Shown here piece after piece: positions 45,000 through 52,694 of a DNA stretch of 64,000 nucleotides. Source of the stretch: Pseudomonas mosselii (GTDB taxonomy: Bacteria > Pseudomonadota > Gammaproteobacteria > Pseudomonadales > Pseudomonadaceae); NCBI RefSeq assembly GCF_003205295.1, contig NZ_QJRP01000024.1, forward strand, positions 1 through 64,000. Direction: 5' to 3'. Below the pieces are notes generated by a model. It saw only the letters and a list, made by a program, of their open reading frames with translations, had not been told where the DNA came from and searched no databases. The translations under genes and the position numbers were made by a program. Every line of letters starts with the position of its first letter. Positions within the stretch are counted from its first letter, which is position 1.

Positions 45000-45008
45000 G
45001 GAATACCC

Positions 45009-45917
45009 ATGAATGCCAAGGTGGTGGTGGTCGGCAGCCTCAACATGGACCTGGTGGCTCGCGCCCAGCGCCTGCCCCGGGGCGGCGAGACCTTGCCCGG
45101 CGAAAGCTTCTTCACCGCGCCTGGCGGCAAGGGCGCCAACCAGGCGGTGGCCGCCGCGCGGCTGGGCGCCAGCGTGGCGATGGTCGGCAACGTCGGTGAC
45201 GACGCCTATGGCCAGCAGTTGCGCCAGGCGTTGAAGCGCGAGGGTGTCGATTGCCAGGGCGTGAGCCTGTGCGAGGGCGTGTCCAGTGGCGTGGCGCTGA
45301 TCGTGGTGGATGCCGCCAGCCAGAACGCCATCGTCGTCATTCCCGGCGGCAACGGCCTGCTCGGGCCCGAGTCGGTGAGCCGTTTCGACTCGCTGTTGCA
45401 GGGGGCCGAGGTGATCATCTGCCAGCTCGAAGTGCCCACCGCCACCGTGGCCTGGACCCTGGCCCGTGGCCGCGAGCTGGGCAAGACCGTGATCCTCAAT
45501 CCGGCGCCGGCCAGCGGGCCGCTGCCGGCGGAGTGGTACGCCTACATCGACTACCTGATCCCCAACGAGAGCGAGGCCGAGGCCCTGGCCGGGGTGCAGG
45601 TCGACGACCAGGACAGCGCCCGCCGGGCAGCTGAACGCCTGCGTCAGCTGGGCGCGGGCAAGGTGATCGTCACCCTAGGCGGCGACGGTGCGTTGCTGGT
45701 CGACGGCGCCGGCAGCCGGCACTTCCCGGCGCCACAGGTGCAGCCGGTGGACACCACGGCGGCTGGCGATACCTTCGTCGGCGGCTTTGCCGCGGGCCTG
45801 GCGCGCGGTCTGCCCGAGGATGAGGCGATCGGCTTTGGCCAGCGTGCCGCCGCGTTGTCGGTGACCCGTGTCGGCGCGCAGCCGTCGATCCCGTACCTGA
45901 AGGAGTTGACGCCATGA
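45009..45917 (+). CDS. rbsK: Ribokinase
   Basis: 302 residues of the PfkB family. The N-terminal GSLNMDLVARAQRLPRGGET and the GGKGANQAVAAARLGA substrate segments are clear, and DTTAAGDTFVGGF near residue 250 carries the catalytic Asp and anion hole. It phosphorylates ribose to ribose-5-phosphate. It overlaps rbsD by 4 bases. Confidence 0.93.
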   Translation: MNAKVVVVGSLNMDLVARAQRLPRGGETLPGESFFTAPGGKGANQAVAAARLGASVAMVGNVGDDAYGQQLRQALKREGVDCQGVSLCEGVSSGVALIVVDAASQNAIVVIPGGNGLLGPESVSRFDSLLQGAEVIICQLEVPTATVAWTLARGRELGKTVILNPAPASGPLPAEWYAYIDYLIPNESEAEALAGVQVDDQDSARRAAERLRQLGAGKVIVTLGGDGALLVDGAGSRHFPAPQVQPVDTTAAGDTFVGGFAAGLARGLPEDEAIGFGQRAAALSVTRVGAQPSIPYLKELTP

Positions 45918-46318
45918 AGAAGACGCCGCTGTTGAATATCGCCCTGTCGCGGACCATCGCCGGGCTCGGCCACGGCGACATCCTGGTGATCGGCGACGCT
46001 GGTTTGCCGGTGCCGCCGGGCGTGGAGCTGATCGACCTGGCGCTGACGCCGGGCATCCCGGATTTCGCCAGCGTGCTGCGCGTGGTGCTGAGCGAGATGC
46101 AGGTCGAACGCCATGTGCTGGCCGAAGAGGTGTTCCAGGCCCTGCCGCCGGGGTTGGCCGAGGTCGAGCAACTGCATGCCGGCGGCGAGCTGGGCCAGCG
46201 CCAGGTGCTCAGCCATGCCGATTTCAAGACCCTGTGTCGCCAGGCCCGGGCCGTGGTGCGTACGGGGGAGTGCAAGCCCTACAGCAATATTGCCCTGGTG
46301 GCAGGCGTTACCTTCTAG
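45914..46318 (+). CDS. rbsD: D-ribose pyranase
   Basis: 134 residues of the RbsD/FucU family. It shows the N-terminal LNIALSRTIAGLGHGD pattern (with active-site His20 of the family) and the C-terminal YSNIALVAGVTF end. It converts beta-pyranose ribose to the furanose form used by ribokinase. Last of the rbs genes proper. Confidence 0.93.
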   Translation: MKKTPLLNIALSRTIAGLGHGDILVIGDAGLPVPPGVELIDLALTPGIPDFASVLRVVLSEMQVERHVLAEEVFQALPPGLAEVEQLHAGGELGQRQVLSHADFKTLCRQARAVVRTGECKPYSNIALVAGVTF

Positions 46319-46399
46319 ACCGAATGCGAGGGCTGCGCCCTGCGATAGGCCGCAAAGCGGCCACCCCTGAATCCATCCCCTAGCAACAAGGAGTGCTGA

Positions 46400-47410
46400 A
46401 TGTCCCTCAAAACCCTGCTCCAAGGAGCCGTCCTCATGTCCGCGCTAGCCGCCACCGCCGTCATGGCCGCGCCCCGTGACCTGATCATCGACACCGACCC
46501 CGGCGCCGACGACGTGGTGGCCCTGCTGCTGGCCATGGCCTCGCCCGAGGAGCTGAAGATCCGCGCCATCACCACCGTGGCCGGCAACGTGCGCCTGGAA
46601 AAGACCTCGCGCAACGCCCGCCTGGCCCGTGAATGGGCCGGCCGCGAAGAGATCCCGGTGTACGCCGGGGCAGGGCGGCCGATGGTGCGCACGCCGATCT
46701 ACGCCGCCAACGTCCATGGCGAGGAAGGCCTGACCGGCGTCCAGGTCCACGAACCGAAAAAGCCCCTGGCCAACGGCAATGCCGTGCAATACCTGATCGA
46801 CACCCTGGGCGCCGCCGAGCCCCACAGCATCACCATCGCCATGCTCGGCCCGCAGACCAACCTGGCCCTGGCGCTGATCCAGAAGCCCGAGATCGTCAAC
46901 GGCATCAAGGAAGTGGTGGTGATGGGCGGTGCCCACTTCAACGGCGGCAACATCACTCCGGCTGCCGAATTCAACCTGTTCGCCGACCCCCACGCCGCCG
47001 AAGTGGTGCTGGCCAGCGGCGTCAAGCTGACCTACCTGCCGCTGGACGTCACCCACAAGGTGCTCACCAGCGACGCCCGCCTCAAGCAGCTGGCGGCAGT
47101 GAACAACAATGCCAGCAAGCTGGTGGTGGATATCCTCAACGCCTACATCAAGTTCGACATGGACAACTACGGCATGCCCGGCGGCCCGGTGCATGACGCC
47201 AGCGTCATTGCCTACCTGCTCAAGCCTGATCTGTTCGAGGGTCGGCAGGTGCACATGGTGGTCGACAGCCGCGAAGGCCCGACCTTCGGCCAGACCGTCG
47301 CCGACTGGTATGGCGTGCTCAAGCAGCCGGCCAACGTGACGTGGATCAAGGAGGGCAACGCCCAGGGCTTCTTCGATCTGCTCAGCGCCCGCCTGGCTCG
47401 ATTGAAATAG
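46400..47410 (+). CDS. Exported nucleoside hydrolase
   Basis: 336 residues from the ATG at 46400, with AAGGAG 6 bases upstream. A Sec signal peptide is evident (AATAVMA-APR, cut near residue 24). The metal and ribose site IIDTDPGADD (residues 29-38) is the hallmark of inosine-uridine nucleoside hydrolases, and the later HDASVIAYLL segment carries the catalytic-type His. It cleaves nucleosides to base plus ribose in the periplasm. It lies 81 bases after rbsD, so it can supply ribose to the Rbs importer. Confidence 0.88.
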   Translation: MSLKTLLQGAVLMSALAATAVMAAPRDLIIDTDPGADDVVALLLAMASPEELKIRAITTVAGNVRLEKTSRNARLAREWAGREEIPVYAGAGRPMVRTPIYAANVHGEEGLTGVQVHEPKKPLANGNAVQYLIDTLGAAEPHSITIAMLGPQTNLALALIQKPEIVNGIKEVVVMGGAHFNGGNITPAAEFNLFADPHAAEVVLASGVKLTYLPLDVTHKVLTSDARLKQLAAVNNNASKLVVDILNAYIKFDMDNYGMPGGPVHDASVIAYLLKPDLFEGRQVHMVVDSREGPTFGQTVADWYGVLKQPANVTWIKEGNAQGFFDLLSARLARLK

Positions 47411-47594
47411 CCTCATGCGGCGCGTGGCGCTCGAGCACTTGCTCGATGAAGCTGCGCGCCGCGTCACCGCCGCGGTCGCGCACCAGCAGGTCGACGGCGA
47501 TCAGCATCAGTTCTTCGGGCGTGCTCGGGCTGTAGGCGCTCTGGCCCTCGTCCCACTTGACCTTGATATCGGCGTCGATGCTGTGGCTGCTCAT
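47382..47594 (-). CDS. Small hypothetical protein (70 residues)
   Basis: 70 residues, acidic, beginning MSSHSIDADIKVKWDEGQ, with a helical middle (PEELMLIAVDLLVRDRGGDAARSF). Composition and codon use look protein-like. It overlaps the 3' end of the nucleoside hydrolase gene by 29 bases, tail to tail. No signal or membrane helix; not recognised. Confidence 0.6.
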   Translation of the reverse strand: MSSHSIDADIKVKWDEGQSAYSPSTPEELMLIAVDLLVRDRGGDAARSFIEQVLERHAPHEAISIEPGGR

Positions 47595-47883
47595 GGGGCG
47601 GTTCTCGCTGGGGCCTGGGTGATAGGTCGAATACCGCGTCCTGGCGTTCGAAGGGGAGGCGTTGCGCGCTCCGCTTACTTGCAGTAAATCATGCCTTTGC
47701 GTGACAGGACCTGCGACTTAAGCATAAGGGGCGCGGTTGGCCGAACCGGCGGTTCGGTGCAAAATCCGGTCACGATTGCCTTTCGCGTCAAGTGGCCGAG
47801 TCAGGCAGAATCGTGCGGTTGTGCAACAAATGCCTGGAGGAATTGTCGCATCAGGCAGTTCCCGGATTTATTTAGGAGGATTC
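47595..47883. other. Intergenic region before the I78 inhibitor gene
   Basis: About 290 bases between divergent genes. It contains a small hairpin CCGAACC-GGC-GGTTCGG near 47740 and probably both promoters. No gene-like frame is visible. Confidence 0.4.
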
Positions 47884-48204
47884 ATGTTCCGTACCCGCGC
47901 TTCCCTGGCGACCTTGCTGGTGGCTTCCGTTCTGGCAGGTTGCAGCACTGGTGGCTCCTCGGGCGGCAGCAGTGCCCAGGCCACCCCGGCCGGCAATGAC
48001 GGCCGCTGCGAAGCCAGTGGCGCCGACTTCACCATCGGCAAGCTGGCCTCGCCAGAGTTGATGGAGCAGGCGCGCAAGGCCAGTGGCTCGCAGATGGCGC
48101 GCATCCTCAAGCCCCACGACATGATCACCCTGGAATACCGCTCCGAGCGGCTGAACCTGAATGTCGACGACAAGGGTGTGGTTACCCGCGTCAACTGCGG
48201 TTGA
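47884..48204 (+). CDS. I78-family peptidase inhibitor lipoprotein
   Basis: 106 residues from the ATG at 47884, with a perfect AGGAGG site. A lipoprotein signal ends in LAGC with Cys21. The C-terminal part matches the I78 inhibitor pattern: MARILKPHDMITLEYRSERLN followed by VDDKGVVTRVNCG. Relatives inhibit subtilisin-like or elastase-type proteases. It is probably outer-membrane anchored and facing the periplasm. Confidence 0.82.
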   Translation: MFRTRASLATLLVASVLAGCSTGGSSGGSSAQATPAGNDGRCEASGADFTIGKLASPELMEQARKASGSQMARILKPHDMITLEYRSERLNLNVDDKGVVTRVNCG

Positions 48205-48225
48205 TCCAAGCCCGGCGCTGCCGCC

Positions 48226-48346
48226 CCCTGTAGGAGCGGCCTTGCGCCGCGAAAGGGCCGCAAAGCGGCCCCGGCGATCTGTGTTGTGGCGAAGAACCCG
48301 GGGCCGCTACGCGCCCCTTTCGCGACACAAGGCCGCTCCCACAGGG
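48226..48346. repeat. Convergent REP pair
   Basis: Opposed GGAGCGGCCTTGCGCCGCG / GCGACACAAGGCCGCTCC copies downstream of the I78 inhibitor gene. Confidence 0.85.
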
Positions 48347-48406
48347 CGGGGCGGCCAGCCTGACCATTCAAGGTAGCCGATTCCGACGGGCTGCAGCGCA
48401 GCCAAT

Positions 48407-48437
48407 AAAAAACCCGCCACAAGTGGCGGGTTTTTTT
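48407..48437. terminator. Bidirectional intrinsic terminator
   Basis: CCCGCCAC and its complement with flanking A6 and T7 tracts form a classic terminator usable in both directions, between the I78 and cold-shock genes. Confidence 0.9.
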
Positions 48438-48452
48438 GCAGCTATCCGAAAA

Positions 48453-48665
48453 TTACTCCGGACGAACCTGCGCAGCCTGCATGCCCTTCTGGCCTTTTTC
48501 GGCTACGAAGGAAACAGTTTGGCCTTCTTTCAGGCTTTTGAAACCGTCGGTTTCGATGGCCTTGAAGTGTACGAACAGGTCGTCGCCGCCGCCTTGAGGA
48601 GTGATGAAGCCGAAGCCTTTCTCATCGTTGAACCACTTGACGGTGCCGGTTTGGCGATTGGACAT
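48453..48665 (-). CDS. Cold-shock family RNA chaperone
   Basis: 70 residues from the ATG at 48665, one cold-shock domain. RNP1 KGFGFI and RNP2 LFVHF are visible, and the chain ends AAQVRPE. It binds single-stranded RNA and DNA and melts structure. A terminator follows. It may be a cold-induced or a constitutive member; the sequence alone does not tell. Confidence 0.92.
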   Translation of the reverse strand: MSNRQTGTVKWFNDEKGFGFITPQGGGDDLFVHFKAIETDGFKSLKEGQTVSFVAEKGQKGMQAAQVRPE

Positions 48666-48828
48666 GGGGTGAATCTCCAGAAACATGATTTTTTATCGGG
48701 GTGCAGTGTCGCGGTAGCTTCAGCAGCACCGACGACACTATAGTCCATTTCTGCGTATCTAGCGCCTTTTACCTTCGCAGGATGTTGATCCAGCGCAAAA
48801 GATGCGTGCAATGGCCAGTCAACCCTGC

Positions 48829-49134
48829 CTATTTTGCGGTGCAGGTGGCCCGTACTGCCTGCTGGGCCTTCTGCATCAGATTGGCGTCAACGCCATCCTC
48901 CGCGGTGGTGAGGTCATTGATTTCCTTGTCGGTGAATTTCTCCTTGATCACTTTGGCGCCACATTCGCAGTGCTTCTTCGCCGTCGCCGCGTCCACGCCC
49001 TGGCCGCTCGCCACCTGTTGGCATTGAGCCATGTAGGGCGCCTCCTTGCCGGCGGGAAAATTGCCTGCGTTGGCAGCCAGCGGCAGCAGCAGGGCGCTTG
49101 CGGCGCAGGCAGCCAGAAGGGACTGAAGTCGCAT
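48829..49134 (-). CDS. Secreted small hypothetical protein with cysteines
   Basis: 101 residues from the ATG at 49134 behind AAGGAG. It has a Sec signal peptide cut near residue 22 (ANA-GNF). The mature part has four cysteines (QCQQV, KKHCECG, RATC) suitable for disulfides or metal binding. It is Lys/Asp-rich and helical. No family recognised. Confidence 0.7.
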   Translation of the reverse strand: MRLQSLLAACAASALLLPLAANAGNFPAGKEAPYMAQCQQVASGQGVDAATAKKHCECGAKVIKEKFTDKEINDLTTAEDGVDANLMQKAQQAVRATCTAK

Positions 49135-49427
49135 AACCGAACACTCCTTGGGTAAAGGTCTCATCAAGAGTAGGTTGCTTCAGAAGGTCTGATAGGAAAT
49201 TTTCCGCACAAGTTCACCCCGGCGGCGTAATTTCCAAATATTTCTGCGACCCGGTGCAACCCGCGTGCTAGCATGCTCGGCTTGCGGCTCGCCACTGGCG
49301 GCCTGCAACTTTTACCTTCCAGTCACTCTGGTTCGTCCCTGGCAGGCCGAAAGGTCTCTGCCACTGTGAGGCAGGCTTTCCCGCGGGAAAGGCAGGGCGG
49401 ATCTTGTACTGGCTCATCCCAACCCAC
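49135..49427. other. thrS upstream region
   Basis: About 290 bases between divergent genes. It includes the 16-base palindrome CTTTCCCGCGGGAAAG at 49376-49391. It is expected to contain the thrS promoter and the outer part of its mRNA leader. Confidence 0.45.
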
Positions 49428-49448
49428 GTGACCTTTGGTAGGGGTCAC
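49428..49448 (+). promoter_or_regulatory. Candidate thrS translational operator (tRNA-Thr anticodon-arm mimic)
   Basis: GTGACC (49428-49433) pairs with GGTCAC (49443-49448), extended by one U-G pair. This leaves the 7-base loop UUGGUAG, which has U33, anticodon GGU and A37 in the register of a tRNA-Thr anticodon loop. It ends a few bases before the thrS ribosome site. E. coli thrS is repressed by its own synthetase through a similar mimic; the assignment here is inference. Confidence 0.55.
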
Positions 49449-49467
49449 CACTAGGAGAGGAGGCGCC

Positions 49468-51390
49468 ATGCCCATTATTACTCTTCCCGATGGCAGTCAA
49501 CGCACGTTCGACCAGCCGGTATCCGTAGCTGAAGTCGCCGCATCCATTGGTGCTGGCCTGGCCAAGGCCACCTTGGCCGGCAAGGTCGACGGCAAGCTCG
49601 TCGATGCCTGCGACAAGATCGACCACGACGCCACCCTGCAGATCATCACCCCTAAAGATGAAGAGGGACTGGAGATCATTCGTCACTCGTGCGCCCACCT
49701 GATCGGCCACGCGGTGAAGCAGCTGTACCCGACCGCCCGCATGGTGATCGGCCCGGTGATCGACGAAGGCTTCTATTACGACATCGCCTACGAGCGTCCC
49801 TTCACCCCGGACGACCTCGCCGCCATCGAAAAGCGCATGCAGCAGCTGATCGACACGGACTACGACGTCGTCAAGAAGATGACCCCGCGCGCCGAAGTCA
49901 TCGACGTGTTCACCCAGCGTGGCGAAGACTACAAGCTGCGCCTGGTCGAGGACATGCCGGATGAACAGGCCATGGGCCTGTACTACCACGAAGAATACGT
50001 CGACATGTGCCGTGGCCCGCACGTGCCGAACACCCGTTTCCTCAAAGCGTTCAAGCTGACCAAGCTCAGCGGCGCCTACTGGCGCGGCGATGCCAAGAAC
50101 GAGCAGTTGCAGCGCGTGTACGGCACTGCCTGGGCCGACAAGAAGCAGCTGGCCGCCTACATCCAGCGCATCGAAGAAGCCGAAAAACGCGACCACCGCA
50201 AGATCGGCAAGCAGCTCGACCTGTTCCACCTGCAGGAAGAAGCCCCGGGCATGGTGTTCTGGCACGCCAACGGCTGGACCGTGTACCAGGTGCTCGAGCA
50301 GTACATGCGCCAGGTTCAGCGTGAAAACGGCTACCAGGAAATCAAGACCCCGCAGGTCGTCGACCGCATCCTCTGGGAGCGTTCCGGCCACTGGTCCAAC
50401 TACGCCGAGAACATGTTCACCACTTCGTCGGAAAACCGCGACTACGCGGTAAAACCGATGAACTGCCCGTGCCACGTGCAGGTGTTCAACCAGGGCCTCA
50501 AGTCGTACCGCGACCTGCCGCTGCGTCTGGCCGAGTTCGGTGCCTGCCACCGTAACGAGCCGTCCGGCGCCCTGCACGGCATCATGCGCGTGCGTGGCTT
50601 CGTGCAGGACGACGCGCACATCTTCTGCACCGAAGACCAGGTGAAGAAAGAAGCCGCCGACTTCATCAAGCTGACCCTGGACGTATACAAGGACTTCGGC
50701 TTCACCGACGTCGCCATGAAGCTCTCGACCCGCCCCGCCAAGCGCGTGGGCTCCGAAGAGCTGTGGGACCGCGCCGAAGGCGCCCTGGCCGACGCCCTGA
50801 ACGAGTCGGGCCTGGAGTGGGAATACCAACCGGGCGAGGGCGCGTTCTACGGTCCGAAGATCGAGTTCACCCTGCGCGACTGCCTCGGCCGTAACTGGCA
50901 GTGCGGCACCCTGCAGTACGACCCGAACCTGCCCGAGCGCCTGGACGCCAGCTACATCGCCGAAGACAACAGCCGCGTGCGCCCGGTGATGCTGCACCGC
51001 GCCATCCTCGGTTCGTTCGAACGCTTCATCGGCATGCTCATCGAACACTACGCCGGCGTGTTCCCGGCCTGGCTCGCGCCGACCCAGGCGGTGATCATGA
51101 ACATCACCGACAAGCAGGCCGATTTCGCCCTCGAAGTGGAAAAAGCCCTGAACGGTAGCGGATTCCGTGCCAAGTCGGACTTGAGAAATGAGAAGATCGG
51201 CTTTAAAATCCGCGAGCATACGTTGCTGCGGGTCCCTTATCTTTTGGTTATAGGGGATCGCGAAGTCGAAACGCAAACCGTCGCTGTGCGCACCCGCGAA
51301 GGCGCAGACCTGGGCTCGATGCCCGTCGCGCAGTTCGCTGAGCTGCTGTCGCAAGCGGTTTCCCGGCGTGGTCGCCAAGAATCGGAGTAA
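49468..51390 (+). CDS. thrS: Threonyl-tRNA synthetase
   Basis: 640 residues from the ATG at 49468, behind GGAGAGGAGG. It has an N-terminal TGS domain (MPIITLPDGSQRTF), an editing domain with HSCAHLIGHAVKQLY near residue 73, a class II catalytic core with zinc-site NCPCHVQVF near 332, and a C-terminal anticodon-binding domain. Full length for the family. It charges tRNA-Thr. The gene abuts infC, and a candidate autoregulatory hairpin lies in the leader. Confidence 0.97.
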   Translation: MPIITLPDGSQRTFDQPVSVAEVAASIGAGLAKATLAGKVDGKLVDACDKIDHDATLQIITPKDEEGLEIIRHSCAHLIGHAVKQLYPTARMVIGPVIDEGFYYDIAYERPFTPDDLAAIEKRMQQLIDTDYDVVKKMTPRAEVIDVFTQRGEDYKLRLVEDMPDEQAMGLYYHEEYVDMCRGPHVPNTRFLKAFKLTKLSGAYWRGDAKNEQLQRVYGTAWADKKQLAAYIQRIEEAEKRDHRKIGKQLDLFHLQEEAPGMVFWHANGWTVYQVLEQYMRQVQRENGYQEIKTPQVVDRILWERSGHWSNYAENMFTTSSENRDYAVKPMNCPCHVQVFNQGLKSYRDLPLRLAEFGACHRNEPSGALHGIMRVRGFVQDDAHIFCTEDQVKKEAADFIKLTLDVYKDFGFTDVAMKLSTRPAKRVGSEELWDRAEGALADALNESGLEWEYQPGEGAFYGPKIEFTLRDCLGRNWQCGTLQYDPNLPERLDASYIAEDNSRVRPVMLHRAILGSFERFIGMLIEHYAGVFPAWLAPTQAVIMNITDKQADFALEVEKALNGSGFRAKSDLRNEKIGFKIREHTLLRVPYLLVIGDREVETQTVAVRTREGADLGSMPVAQFAELLSQAVSRRGRQESE

Positions 51391-51398
51391 TGACTATT
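51384..51398 (+). promoter_or_regulatory. Ribosome site that selects an AUU start for infC
   Basis: GGAG at 51384-51387 lies 8 bases from ATT at 51396 but only 2 from the in-frame ATG at 51390. The spacing therefore favours the rare AUU start known for infC. Confidence 0.7.
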
Positions 51399-51941
51399 AA
51401 GCGTGAAATGAGAAACGATAAACGAACTGCACCGAAAGCCCCGATCAACGAGAATATCTCGGCACGCGAGGTTCGGTTAATTGGTGCTGACGGCGAGCAG
51501 ATTGGCATCGTCTCGATTGATGAAGCGCTGCGTATCGCTGATGAAGCGAAGCTGGATCTGGTGGAAATCTCTGCAGACGCGGTACCGCCCGTCTGCAAGG
51601 TGATGGACTACGGCAAGCACCTCTTCGAGAAGAAGAAGCAGGCCAACGAAGCCAAGAAGAACCAGAAGCAGATCCAGATCAAAGAAATCAAGTTTCGTCC
51701 AGGGACGGAAGAAGGGGATTACCAGGTAAAACTACGCAACCTGGTACGTTTCCTTAGCGATGGGGACAAGGCCAAGATCTCTCTGAGATTCCGCGGCCGT
51801 GAGATGGCCCACCAGGAGCTGGGCATGGAGCTGTTGAAGCGGGTCGAAGCTGACCTCGTGGAATACGGCACCGTTGAGCAGCATCCGAAGATGGAAGGAC
51901 GCCAGCTTATGATGGTCATCGCCCCCAAAAAGAAGAAGTAA
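51396..51941 (+). CDS. infC: Translation initiation factor IF-3
   Basis: 181 residues when started at the AUU at 51396; starting at the ATG at 51390 adds two residues. It has both IF-3 domains joined by the Lys-rich linker (EKKKQANEAKKNQKQ near residue 72) and ends IAPKKKK. It discriminates initiator tRNA and start codon. In E. coli the AUU start lets IF-3 limit its own synthesis, so the same control is likely here. It is in an operon with thrS, rpmI and rplT. Confidence 0.93.
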   Translation: MKREMRNDKRTAPKAPINENISAREVRLIGADGEQIGIVSIDEALRIADEAKLDLVEISADAVPPVCKVMDYGKHLFEKKKQANEAKKNQKQIQIKEIKFRPGTEEGDYQVKLRNLVRFLSDGDKAKISLRFRGREMAHQELGMELLKRVEADLVEYGTVEQHPKMEGRQLMMVIAPKKKK

Positions 51942-52004
51942 TCTCCCGGGCACGGCAGGCCTGATGATTATTGTGTAATTTTTATTCGAATGCGGAGTTC
52001 CAAC

Positions 52005-52199
52005 ATGCCAAAAATGAAAACCAAGAGCGGTGCTGCGAAGCGCTTCCTGAAGACGGCTTCCGGCTTCAAGCACAAGCACGCTTTCAAGAGCCACATCCTG
52101 ACCAAAATGTCGACCAAGCGTAAGCGTCAACTGCGCGGTGCCAGCCTGCTGCACCCGTCTGACGTGGCAAAAGTCGAGCGCATGCTGCGCGTTCGTTAA
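52005..52199 (+). CDS. rpmI: Ribosomal protein L35
   Basis: 64 residues, beginning MPKMKTKSGAAKRF and ending in the basic L35 pattern (MLRVR). Start at the ATG at 52005 behind GGAG. It is part of the large subunit. It follows infC by 63 bases and precedes rplT by 27, as in the standard operon. Confidence 0.97.
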   Translation: MPKMKTKSGAAKRFLKTASGFKHKHAFKSHILTKMSTKRKRQLRGASLLHPSDVAKVERMLRVR

Positions 52200-52226
52200 T
52201 TCTGGTTAAGATAGAGGAAGTTACTC

Positions 52227-52583
52227 ATGGCTCGTGTTAAGCGCGGCGTTATCGCTCGTAAGCGTCACAAAAAAATTCTGAAACTGGCTAAAGGTTACTA
52301 CGGTGCACGTTCGCGCGTATTCCGTGTAGCCAAGCAAGCGGTCATCAAGGCAGGCCAATACGCCTACCGCGACCGTCGCCAGAAGAAGCGTCAGTTCCGC
52401 GCACTGTGGATCGCTCGTATCAACGCCGGTGCCCGCACCAACGGTCTGTCGTACAGCCGTCTGATTGCTGGCCTGAAAAAGGCGTCGATCGAAATCGACC
52501 GTAAGGTTCTGGCCGATCTGGCAGTGAACGAAAAAGCGGCGTTTGCTGCGATTGTCGAGAAGGCTAAAGCCGTACTGGCTTAA
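52227..52583 (+). CDS. rplT: Ribosomal protein L20
   Basis: 118 residues, beginning MARVKRGVIARKRHKKILK with the long basic N-terminal helix and the globular C-terminal domain. It assembles the large subunit and in E. coli represses rpmI-rplT translation. It is followed by the hairpin at 52641-52672 before pheS. Confidence 0.97.
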   Translation: MARVKRGVIARKRHKKILKLAKGYYGARSRVFRVAKQAVIKAGQYAYRDRRQKKRQFRALWIARINAGARTNGLSYSRLIAGLKKASIEIDRKVLADLAVNEKAAFAAIVEKAKAVLA

Positions 52584-52640
52584 GTACCCACGACAATCAT
52601 CCGGCGGCGCCTGCGCCGTCGGGTGTAAAACGTCATCGGA

Positions 52641-52672
52641 TAGGGGAAGAGCCTTCAAAAGCTCTTCCCCTA
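52641..52672 (+). terminator. Intrinsic terminator or attenuator between rplT and pheS
   Basis: A 12-bp perfect stem (TAGGGGAAGAGC and complement) with an 8-base loop, followed by a U-rich end, sits only 23 bases before pheS. It can end the rplT transcript or attenuate read-through into pheST. Confidence 0.75.
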
Positions 52673-52694
52673 TTTTCGTATCTGGAGTCTGTAC

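Noticed and set aside
49414..51378. 654-codon minus-strand open frame
   Set aside because: It is antisense to thrS and has no family motifs.
52584..52694. A pheM-like Phe-rich leader peptide before pheS
   Set aside because: No short frame with several Phe codons and a ribosome site was seen upstream of the hairpin.
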